Shown: piece by piece, positions 7,642 through 16,581 of the stretch
How positions within the stretch are numbered: position 1 is the first letter of the stretch
Layout: every line of letters begins with the position of its first letter
Assembly: GCA_030824585.1 (NCBI GenBank)
Contig: JAVBXM010000034.1
Span: 1-38,406 of the forward strand
Reading direction: 5' to 3'
Length of the DNA: 38,406 bases
Origin: Phaeospirillum sp.
GTDB taxonomy: Bacteria > Pseudomonadota > Alphaproteobacteria > Rhodospirillales > Magnetospirillaceae
Notes under the pieces: generated by a model
What the model was told of the DNA's origin: nothing
What the model saw: only the letters and a program-made list of their open reading frames with translations
Databases searched by the model: none
Translations under genes and position numbers: made by a program

Positions 7642-10600
7642 TTGGCCCGCTATGCCAGTGTCGGTGAAGGCGATGCCTCGGCGCTACGCCAGCCGGTCAA
7701 TGTTGGGATAAATCTGGATCGGCGTCTGCCCTTTATCCCAGTGGCGCCGGTGGCCGAGCAGGGCAAGGTCGGCAAGCTGGGGAAGGAATCGGCCAAAGCC
7801 ATCGACACCGCCCCCATCACCAACGCCGATACCGGCTGGTCGTTCGAGGTATCGCGCGGCAAGCTCGATGCCATCGCGGGTAAATTCGAGAAATCGGTTT
7901 CCCACCTCGACCACCTGGCGGCACTGCGGGCCGTCCGCGCCATCACCGAGCAGGCGGTGCTGGTCGATAGCCATCCCGACGCCGCCGGCCGGGCCGGCAT
8001 CGTCCAGGCGCATCGCTTCTTCGCCCCCATTCAGGTGGACGGACGCCGTTACGCAGTCAAGACCACGGTGCTGGAATATGCCGATGGCCGCAGGAAACTG
8101 GACGAGGGAACGATCCTTCGCCTGCATGAGCAGCGGCTGGAGAAGAGGTTGCCCGCCGCGCCTGGTGCTGACGGCATTGGGGCGGGCGCTTCTTCCGCAG
8201 AGGTTCCCCCTCGCGAGGGCGCGGCATCCGAGGGAAGGCCTGACAGCACCGCCGTCCCCCGGCATACGGAAGCAGATATCAGCCTACGCGACCTGCTGGC
8301 CGGCATCAAGGATACAGACGGCCAGGCCTATGCCCAAGGCTCTGGCGGCCGGGCACGGGGCAGCATTACCTTCGGCGATGGCCGGACGATAATCACCCTG
8401 TTCCGAGATGCCGACCTCTCCACCCTTCTGCATGAATCGACGCATCTGTGGCTGGACGAACTGGTCCGTGACGCCACCCGCGCCGACGCCCCCGAGGGCT
8501 TGCGGGCCGATCTGGCGACGGTAATGCGGTGGATGAGGGTGGATGACCCGGGCATGATCACCGCCATGCACCATGAAAAATGGGCACGTGCCGGCGAGAG
8601 CTACTTCATGGAGGGCAAAGCCCCCAGTGCCGGACTGGAGGGGGCCTTCTCCCGGTTCCGGGCTTGGCTGGTGTCGATCTATCGGGCACTGCACGGCGCC
8701 GGCAATGCCATCAACGACGATATTCGCGGGGTGTTCGACCGCCTGATCGCCACCGATGAGCAGGTCGCGGCCAAGGCCGAGCAGCAGCGGCTGGGCCGGC
8801 TGTTCGCCTCGGCCGAGCAAGCCGGCATGACCGAGGCCGAATTCCGCGCCTATGTCGCCGCTGCCGACACGGCCCGCGAGGAGGCGCGCACCACGGTCGA
8901 ACGCAAGGCCATGGCCGAAATCCGGCGGGTTCAGACGGAATGGTGGAAGGCCGAGGAGGCCACCTTGCAGGCCGAGGTCAAGGGCGAGCTGTCCCGCCGG
9001 CCAGACTTGGCGGCATTGACCTATCTGCGGACGGGACGCATGCCCGATGGCAGCGAACCGGCGGCACGGCTGCGGCTGTCCCGCGATGCCCTGGTTCAGT
9101 TGCTGGGTAGCGAGGCAGGGCTGTCGCTATTGCCCAAGGGCGTCCCGCCCATCGTGGTCAAGAAGGGCGGCGTCCATCCCGATTTTGTCGCCGAGCTGTT
9201 CGGGTATCGCTCGGGCGAGGAGATGGTCAAGGCGTTGATGTCCATCGAGGCGCAACAGCGAGACTTGCGCAAGGCCGGCGACCGGCGGTCGGTGCTGAGT
9301 TACCTGATCGACCGGGAAACCCGTTCGCGCATGGAGGAGCGCCACGGTGACATGCTCAAGGACGGCAGCATCGAGGACGTGGCCTTGGCCGCCGTTCACA
9401 ACGACCGGCAGGGCGAAGTGCTGGCCACCGAATTGCGGACCCTGGCCCGGCGGAGCGGCAAAGACGGCGCCACGACTCCGGCGGCGCTGGCGCGTCAATG
9501 GGCCGCCCGCTTGATTGCCGAGAAAACGGTGCGCGACGCCATTGCCGTTGATCGCTATGTCCGGGCCGAAGCCGCCGCCGGTCGAGCGGCGGAGAAGGCG
9601 TTGCTCGCCGGCGACCACGCCGAGGCATCCCGTCAGAAGGAACGCCAGTTGCTCAACCACGCTTTGGTGATGGAGGCGAAGCGAGCAGCCGATGATGTTG
9701 ACGGAGCGGTGGCCATGCTGGCCAAGCTGGCGGCCAAGCCCACTCTCAAGGGCATGGCCCAGGATCACCTCGACCAGATCCACGGCCTGCTGGAGCGCTT
9801 CGATTTCCGGTATGCCCCGCGGCGAGCGGTCGAGCGGCGCAAGGCGCTGGCCGAATGGGTGGCCGAGCAGCACGACCTGGGCAACGAGGTGGCGGTGCCG
9901 GCCCGGCTGCTCGACGAGTCCGGCCGCCAGCACTACACCGACATGACGGTGGAGAACATGCGCGGCCTGGCCGACGCAGTCCGCAACATCGCCCATCTCG
10001 GCCGCCTCAAGCAACGGCTGCTGGACGGCAAGGAACAGCGGGAATTCGACGCGGTGGTCGAGGAGGCGGTGCGTCAGGCCGCCGATTTGCCCCAGCGCGA
10101 CCTGCCGCGCGAGCGCAATCCCGATGGCCCCTGGCACGGCTTCACCACCATGCTGCAGGGGTTCGACGCCAGCCTGTTGAAGATGGAACAGGTGTTCGAC
10201 TGGCTGGACGGCCACCAGGAGGACGGGGTCTTCAATCGGGTCATCTTCCGCCACGCCGCCGAGCGGCAGGGTGTGGAGAACGACCTGCGGCGAGCGGTGG
10301 CCGGGGAGTTGAAGACCCTCAACGCCCGCCTCGGCCCGGCGCTGCGGGCGGGGTTCGACCGTTACCTCCCCGATCTGCATGAACTGCCCGACAGCCGCAC
10401 CGGCGAGCCCACCCGGATGCGCAAGTCGGAGCTGCTGGCCCTGGCCCTCAACGCCGGCAACGAGTCCAATTTCGACAAGCTGACGCGCGGCGAACGCTGG
10501 AGCCCCGATGCGGTGTGGACAACCCTCCAACGCCACCTCACCCGGGCCGATTGGACCTATGTGCAGGGCGTCTGGGATCTGCTCGACCACACCTTGTGGC

Positions 10601-12177
10601 CCCAGGTCGAGGCCATGGAGAAGCGGATGAGCGGGGTGGCGCCCGAGAAGGTGGCGGCCCGCGAATTCACCGTGCGACCGGCCGATGGCGGCGAGCCCAT
10701 GACGCTGCGGGGCGGCTATTACCCGGTGGTCTACGACCCCTTGCGGGCCTTCGACGTGGAGCAGCGGCGCCAGCTCTCAGCCGACCGATTGTTCGAGAAC
10801 AACTACCAGCGCGCCACCACCCCCAAGGGCCACACCATCGAGCGTGTCGATGGATATGCCCGGCCGTTGCACCTGTCCCTGGATGTGCTGCCCCATCACC
10901 TGGAGGCGGTGGTGCACGATCTGGCTTGGCGCGAGTTCGTCATGGATGCCGACCGCTTCCTGGGCGACCGGCGTATCCGCGAGGCGGTGGAGCACACCTT
11001 GGGGCGCGAGGTCTACAAGCAGTTCCGCCCCTGGCTCCAGGGCATCGCCAATGACCGCGCCTATGATCCCCGCGGCTTGGCCTGGTGGGATCGCTCGGCC
11101 CATTGGGCGCGCACCAACACAACCATGGTCGGGCTGGGCTACCGCCTCACCACCATGCTGGTGCATGGCTCGACCGCCGCCTCCAACTCCATCGGCGAGG
11201 TCGGGACGAAATGGATGGGCGTCGGCGTGCGGGAGTTCTTCGGCGGGCCCGACAAGATAGCCAGGGCCCGCGACTTCGTGTTCGAGCGCTCCGCCGAGAT
11301 GCGCCACCGCATGAACGAGACCGACCGCGATGTGCGCGACGGATTGCGCGAGTTGCGGGGGCAGACCGGGCCGGTGGCCCAGGCCCGCCGCTTCGCCTAT
11401 TACGGCATCAGCATGCTGGACATGGCCAGCGCCATGCCCACGTGGATCGGTGCCTATCGCAAGGCGCTGTCCGAAGGCAAGGTCGAGGCGGACGCCATCT
11501 TCTCCGCCGACAAGGCGGTACGCAACGCCCATGGCGGCGGCGGCATCAAGGATCTGGCGGCGATCCAGCGGGGGAATGAGTTCCAGAAGCTGGCCACCAT
11601 GTTCTATTCGTTCTGGAACCACTTCTACAACCGGCAGCGCGACCTGGGCCGGCGGATGGGGCTGGCCTGGGACAAGGCCACTGATGGGCGGTTCGCCGAG
11701 GCCGGACACGACTTCGCCATGGTGCTGGCGCGATCCTGGTTCTACTTCGTGCTGCCGCAAATCTTCCATGGCTTGTTCAAGACCGGCGGGCCGGATGAGG
11801 ACCACGGCTGGCTGCCCTGGGCGGCCGAGGAAATCGCCCTCGGGCTGGTGTCCGGCATCCCGGTGGCGCGCGACGTGGCCAACAGCACCTTCACCGGCCG
11901 GGACTATCAGGCGACGCCGGTGGCCTCCATGGTCGAGAGCCTGCTCAACACCGGCCATGATGCCGCCGCAGCGGTGGGAATCGGCGAGCACGAACCCTCG
12001 GAACGCTGGTTGCGCCACGCCATCGAAACCACCGGCTATGTCTTCGGCCTGCCCACCGGCCAGCTTGGTACCGGCGTGCAGTTCACCTGGGACGTGATGC
12101 GTGGCGAACAGCGGGCCGATGATCTGGCCGACTGGCTTAGTGGTATCGCCATCGGCGGGCCGCGCAAGGCGCATTGA
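7642..12177 (+). CDS. Large polyvalent phage protein with zincin motif, 5'-truncated
   Basis: This frame encodes about 1511 residues from TTG 7642. The sense frame extends upstream to about 7609 (NAAIKEA...), where the IS fragment joins, so the native N-terminus is probably lost. Residues about 70-175 resemble an LPD3/PBECR-type domain (Barnase-EndoU-like fold) found in phage polyvalent proteins. HESTH at 264-268 is an HExxH zinc-protease motif, followed by the family segment GESYFMEGKAPS (Glu319 a candidate third ligand). Residues 390-870 are helical and charged. The C-terminal third has aromatic and hydrophobic stretches (GGYYPVVYDPLRAFD, MFYSFWNHFYNRQRD) like the structural or ejection-type tails of such proteins. 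Polyvalent proteins are thought to be delivered with phage or plasmid DNA to counter host defences. Its activity here is unknown, and it may be decaying. Confidence 0.72.
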   Translation: MARYASVGEGDASALRQPVNVGINLDRRLPFIPVAPVAEQGKVGKLGKESAKAIDTAPITNADTGWSFEVSRGKLDAIAGKFEKSVSHLDHLAALRAVRAITEQAVLVDSHPDAAGRAGIVQAHRFFAPIQVDGRRYAVKTTVLEYADGRRKLDEGTILRLHEQRLEKRLPAAPGADGIGAGASSAEVPPREGAASEGRPDSTAVPRHTEADISLRDLLAGIKDTDGQAYAQGSGGRARGSITFGDGRTIITLFRDADLSTLLHESTHLWLDELVRDATRADAPEGLRADLATVMRWMRVDDPGMITAMHHEKWARAGESYFMEGKAPSAGLEGAFSRFRAWLVSIYRALHGAGNAINDDIRGVFDRLIATDEQVAAKAEQQRLGRLFASAEQAGMTEAEFRAYVAAADTAREEARTTVERKAMAEIRRVQTEWWKAEEATLQAEVKGELSRRPDLAALTYLRTGRMPDGSEPAARLRLSRDALVQLLGSEAGLSLLPKGVPPIVVKKGGVHPDFVAELFGYRSGEEMVKALMSIEAQQRDLRKAGDRRSVLSYLIDRETRSRMEERHGDMLKDGSIEDVALAAVHNDRQGEVLATELRTLARRSGKDGATTPAALARQWAARLIAEKTVRDAIAVDRYVRAEAAAGRAAEKALLAGDHAEASRQKERQLLNHALVMEAKRAADDVDGAVAMLAKLAAKPTLKGMAQDHLDQIHGLLERFDFRYAPRRAVERRKALAEWVAEQHDLGNEVAVPARLLDESGRQHYTDMTVENMRGLADAVRNIAHLGRLKQRLLDGKEQREFDAVVEEAVRQAADLPQRDLPRERNPDGPWHGFTTMLQGFDASLLKMEQVFDWLDGHQEDGVFNRVIFRHAAERQGVENDLRRAVAGELKTLNARLGPALRAGFDRYLPDLHELPDSRTGEPTRMRKSELLALALNAGNESNFDKLTRGERWSPDAVWTTLQRHLTRADWTYVQGVWDLLDHTLWPQVEAMEKRMSGVAPEKVAAREFTVRPADGGEPMTLRGGYYPVVYDPLRAFDVEQRRQLSADRLFENNYQRATTPKGHTIERVDGYARPLHLSLDVLPHHLEAVVHDLAWREFVMDADRFLGDRRIREAVEHTLGREVYKQFRPWLQGIANDRAYDPRGLAWWDRSAHWARTNTTMVGLGYRLTTMLVHGSTAASNSIGEVGTKWMGVGVREFFGGPDKIARARDFVFERSAEMRHRMNETDRDVRDGLRELRGQTGPVAQARRFAYYGISMLDMASAMPTWIGAYRKALSEGKVEADAIFSADKAVRNAHGGGGIKDLAAIQRGNEFQKLATMFYSFWNHFYNRQRDLGRRMGLAWDKATDGRFAEAGHDFAMVLARSWFYFVLPQIFHGLFKTGGPDEDHGWLPWAAEEIALGLVSGIPVARDVANSTFTGRDYQATPVASMVESLLNTGHDAAAAVGIGEHEPSERWLRHAIETTGYVFGLPTGQLGTGVQFTWDVMRGEQRADDLADWLSGIAIGGPRKAH

Positions 12178-12503
12178 GCAATGGGGGGCGCGGCACATCG
12201 ATGATGTCGAAGGCTGCGGGCGCGAAGGTCGCCCAGGCTTGGCTTGATGCAGCCTTCCGCGATGGCGATGTGCTGTATCTCAATAACGAGAAAGCCTCGG
12301 GACTCTCCAGAGCGGCGAGGGTCAGAATCCCTGCGGTCCAGAAAGCTCGAGGCTTCAATGCGAAGGTGCTCTCGGAGCCCAATCTTGTCAAGCTTCGTAG
12401 GCGCAATCCGGCGCCACCGATCTCTGGCGTTTCCCCCAGTCCACCGCTACCATTGGCCGCGCCTTCGACATGCAGGGAACCGGCCTGGCCGGGATACCGA
12501 TCG

Positions 12504-12791
12504 ATGAAGCCCTTCCTGGTGACGAGTATCGTCTATCTGCTCTGCGGTCTTCTCAAGATCGGGGCGGACCTGCGCGAGCCCGCCTGCAACCGGCCAGCCT
12601 ATACTCGATCCATTCCGGCAATTATGATGGTGGCCCTGCTGTGGCCCTGGGCCGCCTTCCGCCAATGGTCCGCCGACCTCCGCTCGCACCGACGTCGAGG
12701 GCGGGCATTGCTGTGGCTGGTGCTGGGTCCGGCCCTGGTTGGTGTTCTGTATCTGGTGATCGAGACGGGGCTGGGGGTAGCGGTGAATTGA
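12504..12791 (+). CDS. Small hypothetical membrane protein
   Basis: A 95-residue product from ATG 12504 shows three hydrophobic segments (about 3-19, 36-51 and 70-90), with a basic loop SHRRRGR between the last two. It looks like an inner-membrane protein. The same frame is open upstream to TTG 12174 and has ATG 12201. That stretch (KVAQAWLDAAFRDGDVLYLN) resembles no known family and may be a separate or decayed coding remnant fused in frame. The ribosome site before 12504 is weak. It sits between the polyvalent protein and rhuM in the mobile region. No function can be assigned. Confidence 0.45.
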   Translation: MKPFLVTSIVYLLCGLLKIGADLREPACNRPAYTRSIPAIMMVALLWPWAAFRQWSADLRSHRRRGRALLWLVLGPALVGVLYLVIETGLGVAVN

Positions 12792-12812
12792 TGGGCCGGG
12801 GCGAAATGGGAG

Positions 12813-13865
12813 TTACGGCTTCGGTCGCCTCGGCTTTGGCAAAGCCTTATCCGTCCGCCTCAATTCGGAAATGACCCGATCAGCGTCCTTCTGGCGTTCA
12901 GCCTTTCGATTCGCGCTGTAGATTTCGTACTGTTTCTCTGCCCGCTTCTTCGCATCCGTCATCTTCACGTGCCCGCCCCCCGTGAGAACAACGCGGTTGA
13001 GCGACCTGAGCTGCTGATCGAGAAGTTTCTTTGCGTCCGCCATGACCACCAGACGCCCGATATCGAGTTGATCTTCGAAAATGTCGAGAAGGATGGTGGT
13101 CAGGCGGTTCAGTTCCTTGATTTCAGCATCGGCCAGATAATTCTTGGACACGGCGACATCCTGCTTCCGGATGTTGTCGTTTGGCCAGGTCGTCAGACCC
13201 ATGTCTGGTGCAGTCGCGTCGGCGCGCGATTTGATGATTTCGGCCGGAGTGTGCATCGTCACGGCATACATGAGCTTGGCCTGGGTGTTCCGATAAAACT
13301 CATGCCACTCCTCCGAGGAACCATCGTAGTCCTGGCACATGGCGCAGATGCGACGAAGCTCATGATAGACATTGGCCTCGTCTGCCCGGATGTCCCGGAT
13401 GATTTCGCGCAGTTCGGCAACGCGATCCGTGTTCTCGGGCTGCTTGAGGCGAACCGAATCAACCACGAATCCCTTGGTGGCGAATTGCACCAGCTTTTCG
13501 GTTGCCCACCGGCGAAAAAGGGTCGCCTGCTTGGAGGAAATGCGGTAGCCGACGGCGATGATGGCGTCTAGGTTATTAATCAAGGTCTTGCGACTGACCT
13601 CGCGCCCACCCTCGGTACGAACCTGCAAAATTTCCTTGCAGGTTGCCTCCCGCTCAAGTTCCCCCTCTTCGTAAATATTGTTCAGATGTCCGTTGACGCT
13701 CTGGCGTGTCACACCGAACAGATCGGCGATCTGTGCTTGGGTCATCCAAAGCGTTTCGCCCTCATACCTGACGTCGATACGGAGGCCCTTGTCCGTTCCG
13801 TAAACAAGGAAGCGGTCTCCCGTCTTTTCGTCTTCTTGAAGGATCACAGGCTCAAGCTCGGTCAT
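12813..13865 (-). CDS. rhuM: RhuM family protein
   Basis: This 350-residue cytoplasmic protein matches the virulence RhuM family. Features are an N-terminal segment GLRIDVRYEGETLWMTQAQI with a winged-helix-like ADLFGVTRQSVNGHLNNIY, then GGREVSRKTLINNLDAIIAVGYRISS and FRRWATEKL, which are family hallmarks. The C-terminal half (SNKNYLADAEIKELNRL-like, here SKNYLADAEIKELNRL) is also typical. It has a good ribosome site, AGGAG seven bases before ATG 13865. It follows the XRE gene by 18 bases, so both form one operon. RhuM proteins are frequent on islands, phages and near restriction systems; their biochemical role is not settled. The pairing with an autoregulated XRE protein suggests a toxin-antitoxin-like or defence cargo unit, which is inference. 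Confidence 0.9.
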   Translation of the reverse strand: MTELEPVILQEDEKTGDRFLVYGTDKGLRIDVRYEGETLWMTQAQIADLFGVTRQSVNGHLNNIYEEGELEREATCKEILQVRTEGGREVSRKTLINNLDAIIAVGYRISSKQATLFRRWATEKLVQFATKGFVVDSVRLKQPENTDRVAELREIIRDIRADEANVYHELRRICAMCQDYDGSSEEWHEFYRNTQAKLMYAVTMHTPAEIIKSRADATAPDMGLTTWPNDNIRKQDVAVSKNYLADAEIKELNRLTTILLDIFEDQLDIGRLVVMADAKKLLDQQLRSLNRVVLTGGGHVKMTDAKKRAEKQYEIYSANRKAERQKDADRVISELRRTDKALPKPRRPKP

Positions 13866-13883
13866 TTCATAGCTCCTGCAATC

Positions 13884-14129
13884 TCATTCACTCGGCTGCT
13901 TCTTCTGCCGGACACCAGGTCCACCGTCCCCTTGGTACGTTCCGCCGGTGATGAATGCGACCCCCCCGGCCTCCAACGCTGCCTGCATCTTGGTCACGGT
14001 GCTATGCATCGCCTCGCCGCTGTTCTCGAAGCGGCTCACCGTGTTCACGCCGACTTCGGCCTTCTCCGCTAGGTCGCGCACGCTCCACCCAAGGATGCCC
14101 CGGGCGGCACGGGATTGTTCAGGGGTCAT
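13884..14129 (-). CDS. XRE-family HTH transcriptional regulator
   Basis: The protein has 81 residues. It begins MTPEQSRAARGILGWSVRDL, followed by AEKAEVGVNTVSRFENSGEA, a canonical Cro/CI-type five-helix HTH in which VGVNTVSRFE is the recognition region. It ends with the family segment ALEAGGVAFI. It is the first gene of a leftward operon with rhuM. The palindrome TGTGGTGA-N5-TCACCACA at 14148-14168, about 19 bases upstream of its ATG, is the probable operator and suggests autoregulation, and possibly control of the divergent gene at 14245. Confidence 0.88.
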   Translation of the reverse strand: MTPEQSRAARGILGWSVRDLAEKAEVGVNTVSRFENSGEAMHSTVTKMQAALEAGGVAFITGGTYQGDGGPGVRQKKQPSE

Positions 14130-14147
14130 GGTGCCTCCGTATGCCTA

Positions 14148-14168
14148 TGTGGTGAAAATATCACCACA
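14148..14168. promoter_or_regulatory. Palindromic operator between XRE gene and divergent genes
   Basis: A perfect 8-bp inverted repeat TGTGGTGA/TCACCACA with a 5-base centre lies in the 115-bp divergent intergenic region. Its size and position fit an XRE dimer operator. Related half-sites GGTG and CACC recur nearby (14193-14196, 14215-14218 and 14226-14229), so there may be a second, weaker site nearer the rightward gene. Confidence 0.6.
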
Positions 14169-14244
14169 CAGAGGTTGACGCAAACCAAAGATTGGTGCGA
14201 TTGTTTCCGCATGAGGTGACAAACACACCAATGAGCTTCCACAA

Positions 14245-14514
14245 ATGACCATCGACCGCAGAGCCATCTTTATCGAAGCTTGGAAGTCTGCCCGCCGGAC
14301 ACGCGGCCAATATCAGACCATCCGCGCAGCCTTCGCCGCCGCCCTGCGCCGGGTGTGGGGACTGGTCAAGGCGATAGCGGCCGAGGTTGCCCGCCGCCCT
14401 ACCCGGATGCTCGTTCCAGCCCCCAAGACCTGGGAGGCCGAGAACCACCATCGAGCTGCCGCCGTAGCCGCTCATCGCGCCCGGCTGGGCACATATGTCA
14501 ACCACTGCTGGTAA
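14245..14514 (+). CDS. Small hypothetical basic protein
   Basis: An 89-residue product, MTIDRRAIFIEAWKSARRTR, followed by an Ala-rich helix (FAAALRRVWGLVKAIAAEVA) and a His/Trp-containing tail. It resembles short phage or island proteins with an AWxxAR...FAAALRRVW pattern, but no named family is recognised. Directly upstream is a 5-codon reading frame ATG 14231 (MSFHK) whose stop overlaps this start (ATGA), possibly coupling translation. The next gene follows after 9 bases, so the two are co-transcribed. Confidence 0.5.
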   Translation: MTIDRRAIFIEAWKSARRTRGQYQTIRAAFAAALRRVWGLVKAIAAEVARRPTRMLVPAPKTWEAENHHRAAAVAAHRARLGTYVNHCW

Positions 14515-14523
14515 GGAATCAAA

Positions 14524-15177
14524 ATGATCATGACCACTGCTGACCGTCGCTCCACCTCGTCCACCGCGCCTGCATCCGCCATGTCGTCCATGGACGAGAC
14601 AAATAGCGAAGATCCCGACAATCGCCTGCTTGCCCTTTATCAGGCTTTCAAACTGGCGCAGAGTGCTTGGCACGATGCCGACGCCGTTGCCGACGCCGCT
14701 CGATGCGCGGCTTTTCCCGAAATGCCTGATGAGCCCCTCAATCTTCAGAATCTGGTGGCATCGACCAAGTACCGTGTGTGGGATTTAAGCGAGGCCATCA
14801 TCGATGGCATCTATGCGCAGAAATGGCGGCGCGGGTTCTCCACCCTGTCCTTGGATGAACTGGTTGCGCGACGGGACGCTTCCATCACTATCTGGAAGGA
14901 ATGGAAGGCGCAGCGCCAATGTGCCTTTGCCAAGCATCGCGTTGATGAGTTGGAGGCTGCTGCCGGAGTGGCAGAAGAATGTTATGATCAGGCATTCGCC
15001 GCCTTTATCCAGGAACCTGCCCAGACGCTTTGGGGCGTCGCGCTGAAACTTGCGTGGTCCTGCAGCGATGGCAGCAGCTTCCATGAAGACGCTCAGAAGG
15101 GCGACATCTCGGCCCGGGCTCTCCTGGCGGCCCTGGCGGACGTCCAGGCCCTATCTGGTTTTCGGATGCCTGCGTAG
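14524..15177 (+). CDS. Hypothetical island protein
   Basis: A 217-residue cytoplasmic protein from ATG 14524 with AAGGA upstream. The first 30 residues are Ser/Thr-rich and low in complexity. The rest is predicted mainly helical, with many Ala, Trp and acidic residues (LLALYQAFKLAQSAWHDADA near the start, LDELVARRDASITIWKEWKA in the middle). No catalytic motif, signal peptide or membrane segment is visible and no family is recognised. It is co-oriented with the gene at 14245 and followed by a terminator at 15310, so these two make a short transcription unit. Confidence 0.6.
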   Translation: MIMTTADRRSTSSTAPASAMSSMDETNSEDPDNRLLALYQAFKLAQSAWHDADAVADAARCAAFPEMPDEPLNLQNLVASTKYRVWDLSEAIIDGIYAQKWRRGFSTLSLDELVARRDASITIWKEWKAQRQCAFAKHRVDELEAAAGVAEECYDQAFAAFIQEPAQTLWGVALKLAWSCSDGSSFHEDAQKGDISARALLAALADVQALSGFRMPA

Positions 15178-15309
15178 TGCTAATCCAGAGATAGCCCGCC
15201 AGTTCCTGCTGGCGACTTCCTGCCCACTCCTGGTCACCCGCTCTATGACCGGAAGAACGTCCGGGCAGCCCTGGAAGCAGGACAGGGGGAACCGGGATCC
15301 AATAGGAAG

Positions 15310-15350
15310 CCCCCGTCGGATGCACCGCCACCCGGCGGGGGTTTCTCTTT
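15310..15350 (+). terminator. Intrinsic terminator of the 14245-15177 unit
   Basis: The stem CCCCCGTCGG (15310-15319) pairs with CCGGCGGGGG (15332-15341), ten pairs including one G-T, and is followed by TTTCTCTTT. It lies 133 bases after the stop of the hypothetical gene. Confidence 0.7.
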
Positions 15351-15402
15351 CTGCCGGGATGCGTCAACATGCCGATCTGATCTCAAGCCATGGAGCTTGC
15401 CC

Positions 15403-15618
15403 ATGCTCGCTCGGCTGTATGCCATCCCGGCTCTCCTTGTCGCCGCTGGCGCCCTTGGGATAGCCACGACGGTGGGTGCCCACCTCTACTGGCCAGCCGC
15501 AGAGGCCATTGTCTTTCACATCCCGCCATGGACCGCCGAGGACATGCGTTACGCCACGGGTGGCGTACTCTTTGTTGGCCTGGGTATCCGCATCGCGTTG
15601 TGGCTCAGGTGCGCCTGA
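15403..15618 (+). CDS. Small hypothetical two-helix membrane protein
   Basis: A 71-residue product from ATG 15403, with GGAG seven bases upstream. Residues about 5-28 (YAIPALLVAAGALGIATTVG) and about 50-68 are hydrophobic, so it should be a small inner-membrane protein. A terminator lies just upstream, so it needs its own promoter, which is not identified. It is convergent with the relaxase gene. No family is recognised, and it could be spurious. Confidence 0.45.
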   Translation: MLARLYAIPALLVAAGALGIATTVGAHLYWPAAEAIVFHIPPWTAEDMRYATGGVLFVGLGIRIALWLRCA

Positions 15619-15642
15619 GCGTCGGCTCAAAGCGCTAACTCC

Positions 15643-16581
15643 CTACGGCGTACAGCTTCCGCAAGGCGCCCCATCCCATGTCGGCGTCCCCTGAAGGAAC
15701 TCGGCAACTTCGGCGTAAATGCGCTCCACATCTTCTGGTGTGGCATCGGTGAAGGCGACGGTGGCCCCGAACTCCTCGCTCACCCACACGCCAAGGGTGG
15801 CCATCCCCTCGTTGAGGTGCAGCACGCGGGCCATGAGGTCGTTCAACTCGGCCTGCTGAAGTCGCAACGCTGCCCGTTCCTGATCGAACGCCGCGCGCTC
15901 CCCATCCAGCGACTGCCGCTCTCTTTCCGCCTCGGCCAGCATGCGCCTGGCGGCCTCGTGCATCTGCTCGGCTTCGGCCATGTACTGGCGGGGAGACTTG
16001 TACCGCCGCCTGGGCTGCGGTGCTCCGGCGTCGCCATTCTCGGGAAGAATCAATGGTCGCTTTTTGCCCCGTTCCAGGCCGAGCGGACGGCCAAGTTCGC
16101 CCGCCCAATCCTGAAGCTCTCGCATCTGGCGTGGCCCGCCCAGCATGCCCTTGGCGTTCAGCTTCACCTTGCCACTCGGCTTCACCTCGAGCGGGACAAT
16201 GAAGGCGTGGATGTGGGGGGCCGTTTCATCCAGATGCCAGTCGATCCGGACCAGTCTGTCGCCGTACCGCTCAATGAGCTGCTGAACGGCGCGCGCCAGG
16301 AATGCCGCCGCCCTGGACGGATCGGCCTCGAACCATGCCGCAGCGGCCGTCAGGATCATCTCGACAGCCAGAACGGCATTCGACCGCAACGCCCCATCGA
16401 CTGTCGCCAGTTTGGCCTTGATGTCGCCCACCAGAGACGGCCCGCCGATGGGAACCTGATTCAGGTGGTGGCGCTCAGGATCGGCGCTCTTGGTGAAATG
16501 GGTCCGCCTGTTATGGCGGTCAGCCACGCCGATGGATGCCATCGACTTGATCCGGCGAATGCGACAAACGATCTCCGCCAT
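15643..16581 (-). CDS. MobV/Pre-family plasmid mobilization relaxase
   Basis: A 312-residue protein from ATG 16581, chosen because AGGAG sits seven bases upstream; the frame is open further to 16647 without a ribosome site. The N-terminus MAEIVCRIRRIKSMASIGVA, followed by DRHNRR, is typical of Pre/Mob (MobV) enzymes, which nick oriT to start transfer. The metal-binding three-histidine motif HLDETAPHIH lies at 116-125. The region 200-270 is a Gln/Arg/Glu-rich coiled coil (SLDGERAAFDQERAALRLQQ). It is somewhat shorter than many MobV proteins. No replication gene, integrase or coupling protein is seen nearby, so it may be left from an integrated mobilizable plasmid. Confidence 0.88.
   Translation of the reverse strand: MAEIVCRIRRIKSMASIGVADRHNRRTHFTKSADPERHHLNQVPIGGPSLVGDIKAKLATVDGALRSNAVLAVEMILTAAAAWFEADPSRAAAFLARAVQQLIERYGDRLVRIDWHLDETAPHIHAFIVPLEVKPSGKVKLNAKGMLGGPRQMRELQDWAGELGRPLGLERGKKRPLILPENGDAGAPQPRRRYKSPRQYMAEAEQMHEAARRMLAEAERERQSLDGERAAFDQERAALRLQQAELNDLMARVLHLNEGMATLGVWVSEEFGATVAFTDATPEDVERIYAEVAEFLQGTPTWDGAPCGSCTP

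Noticed and set aside
7650-12198. Long minus-strand frames opposite the polyvalent phage protein
   Set aside because: No motifs or ribosome sites. The plus strand has recognisable phage domains and the HESTH motif.
12174-12503. In-frame upstream extension of the small membrane protein
   Set aside because: It has no ribosome site at TTG 12174, and the encoded part does not look like one domain with the membrane part. Kept only as a comment on that gene.
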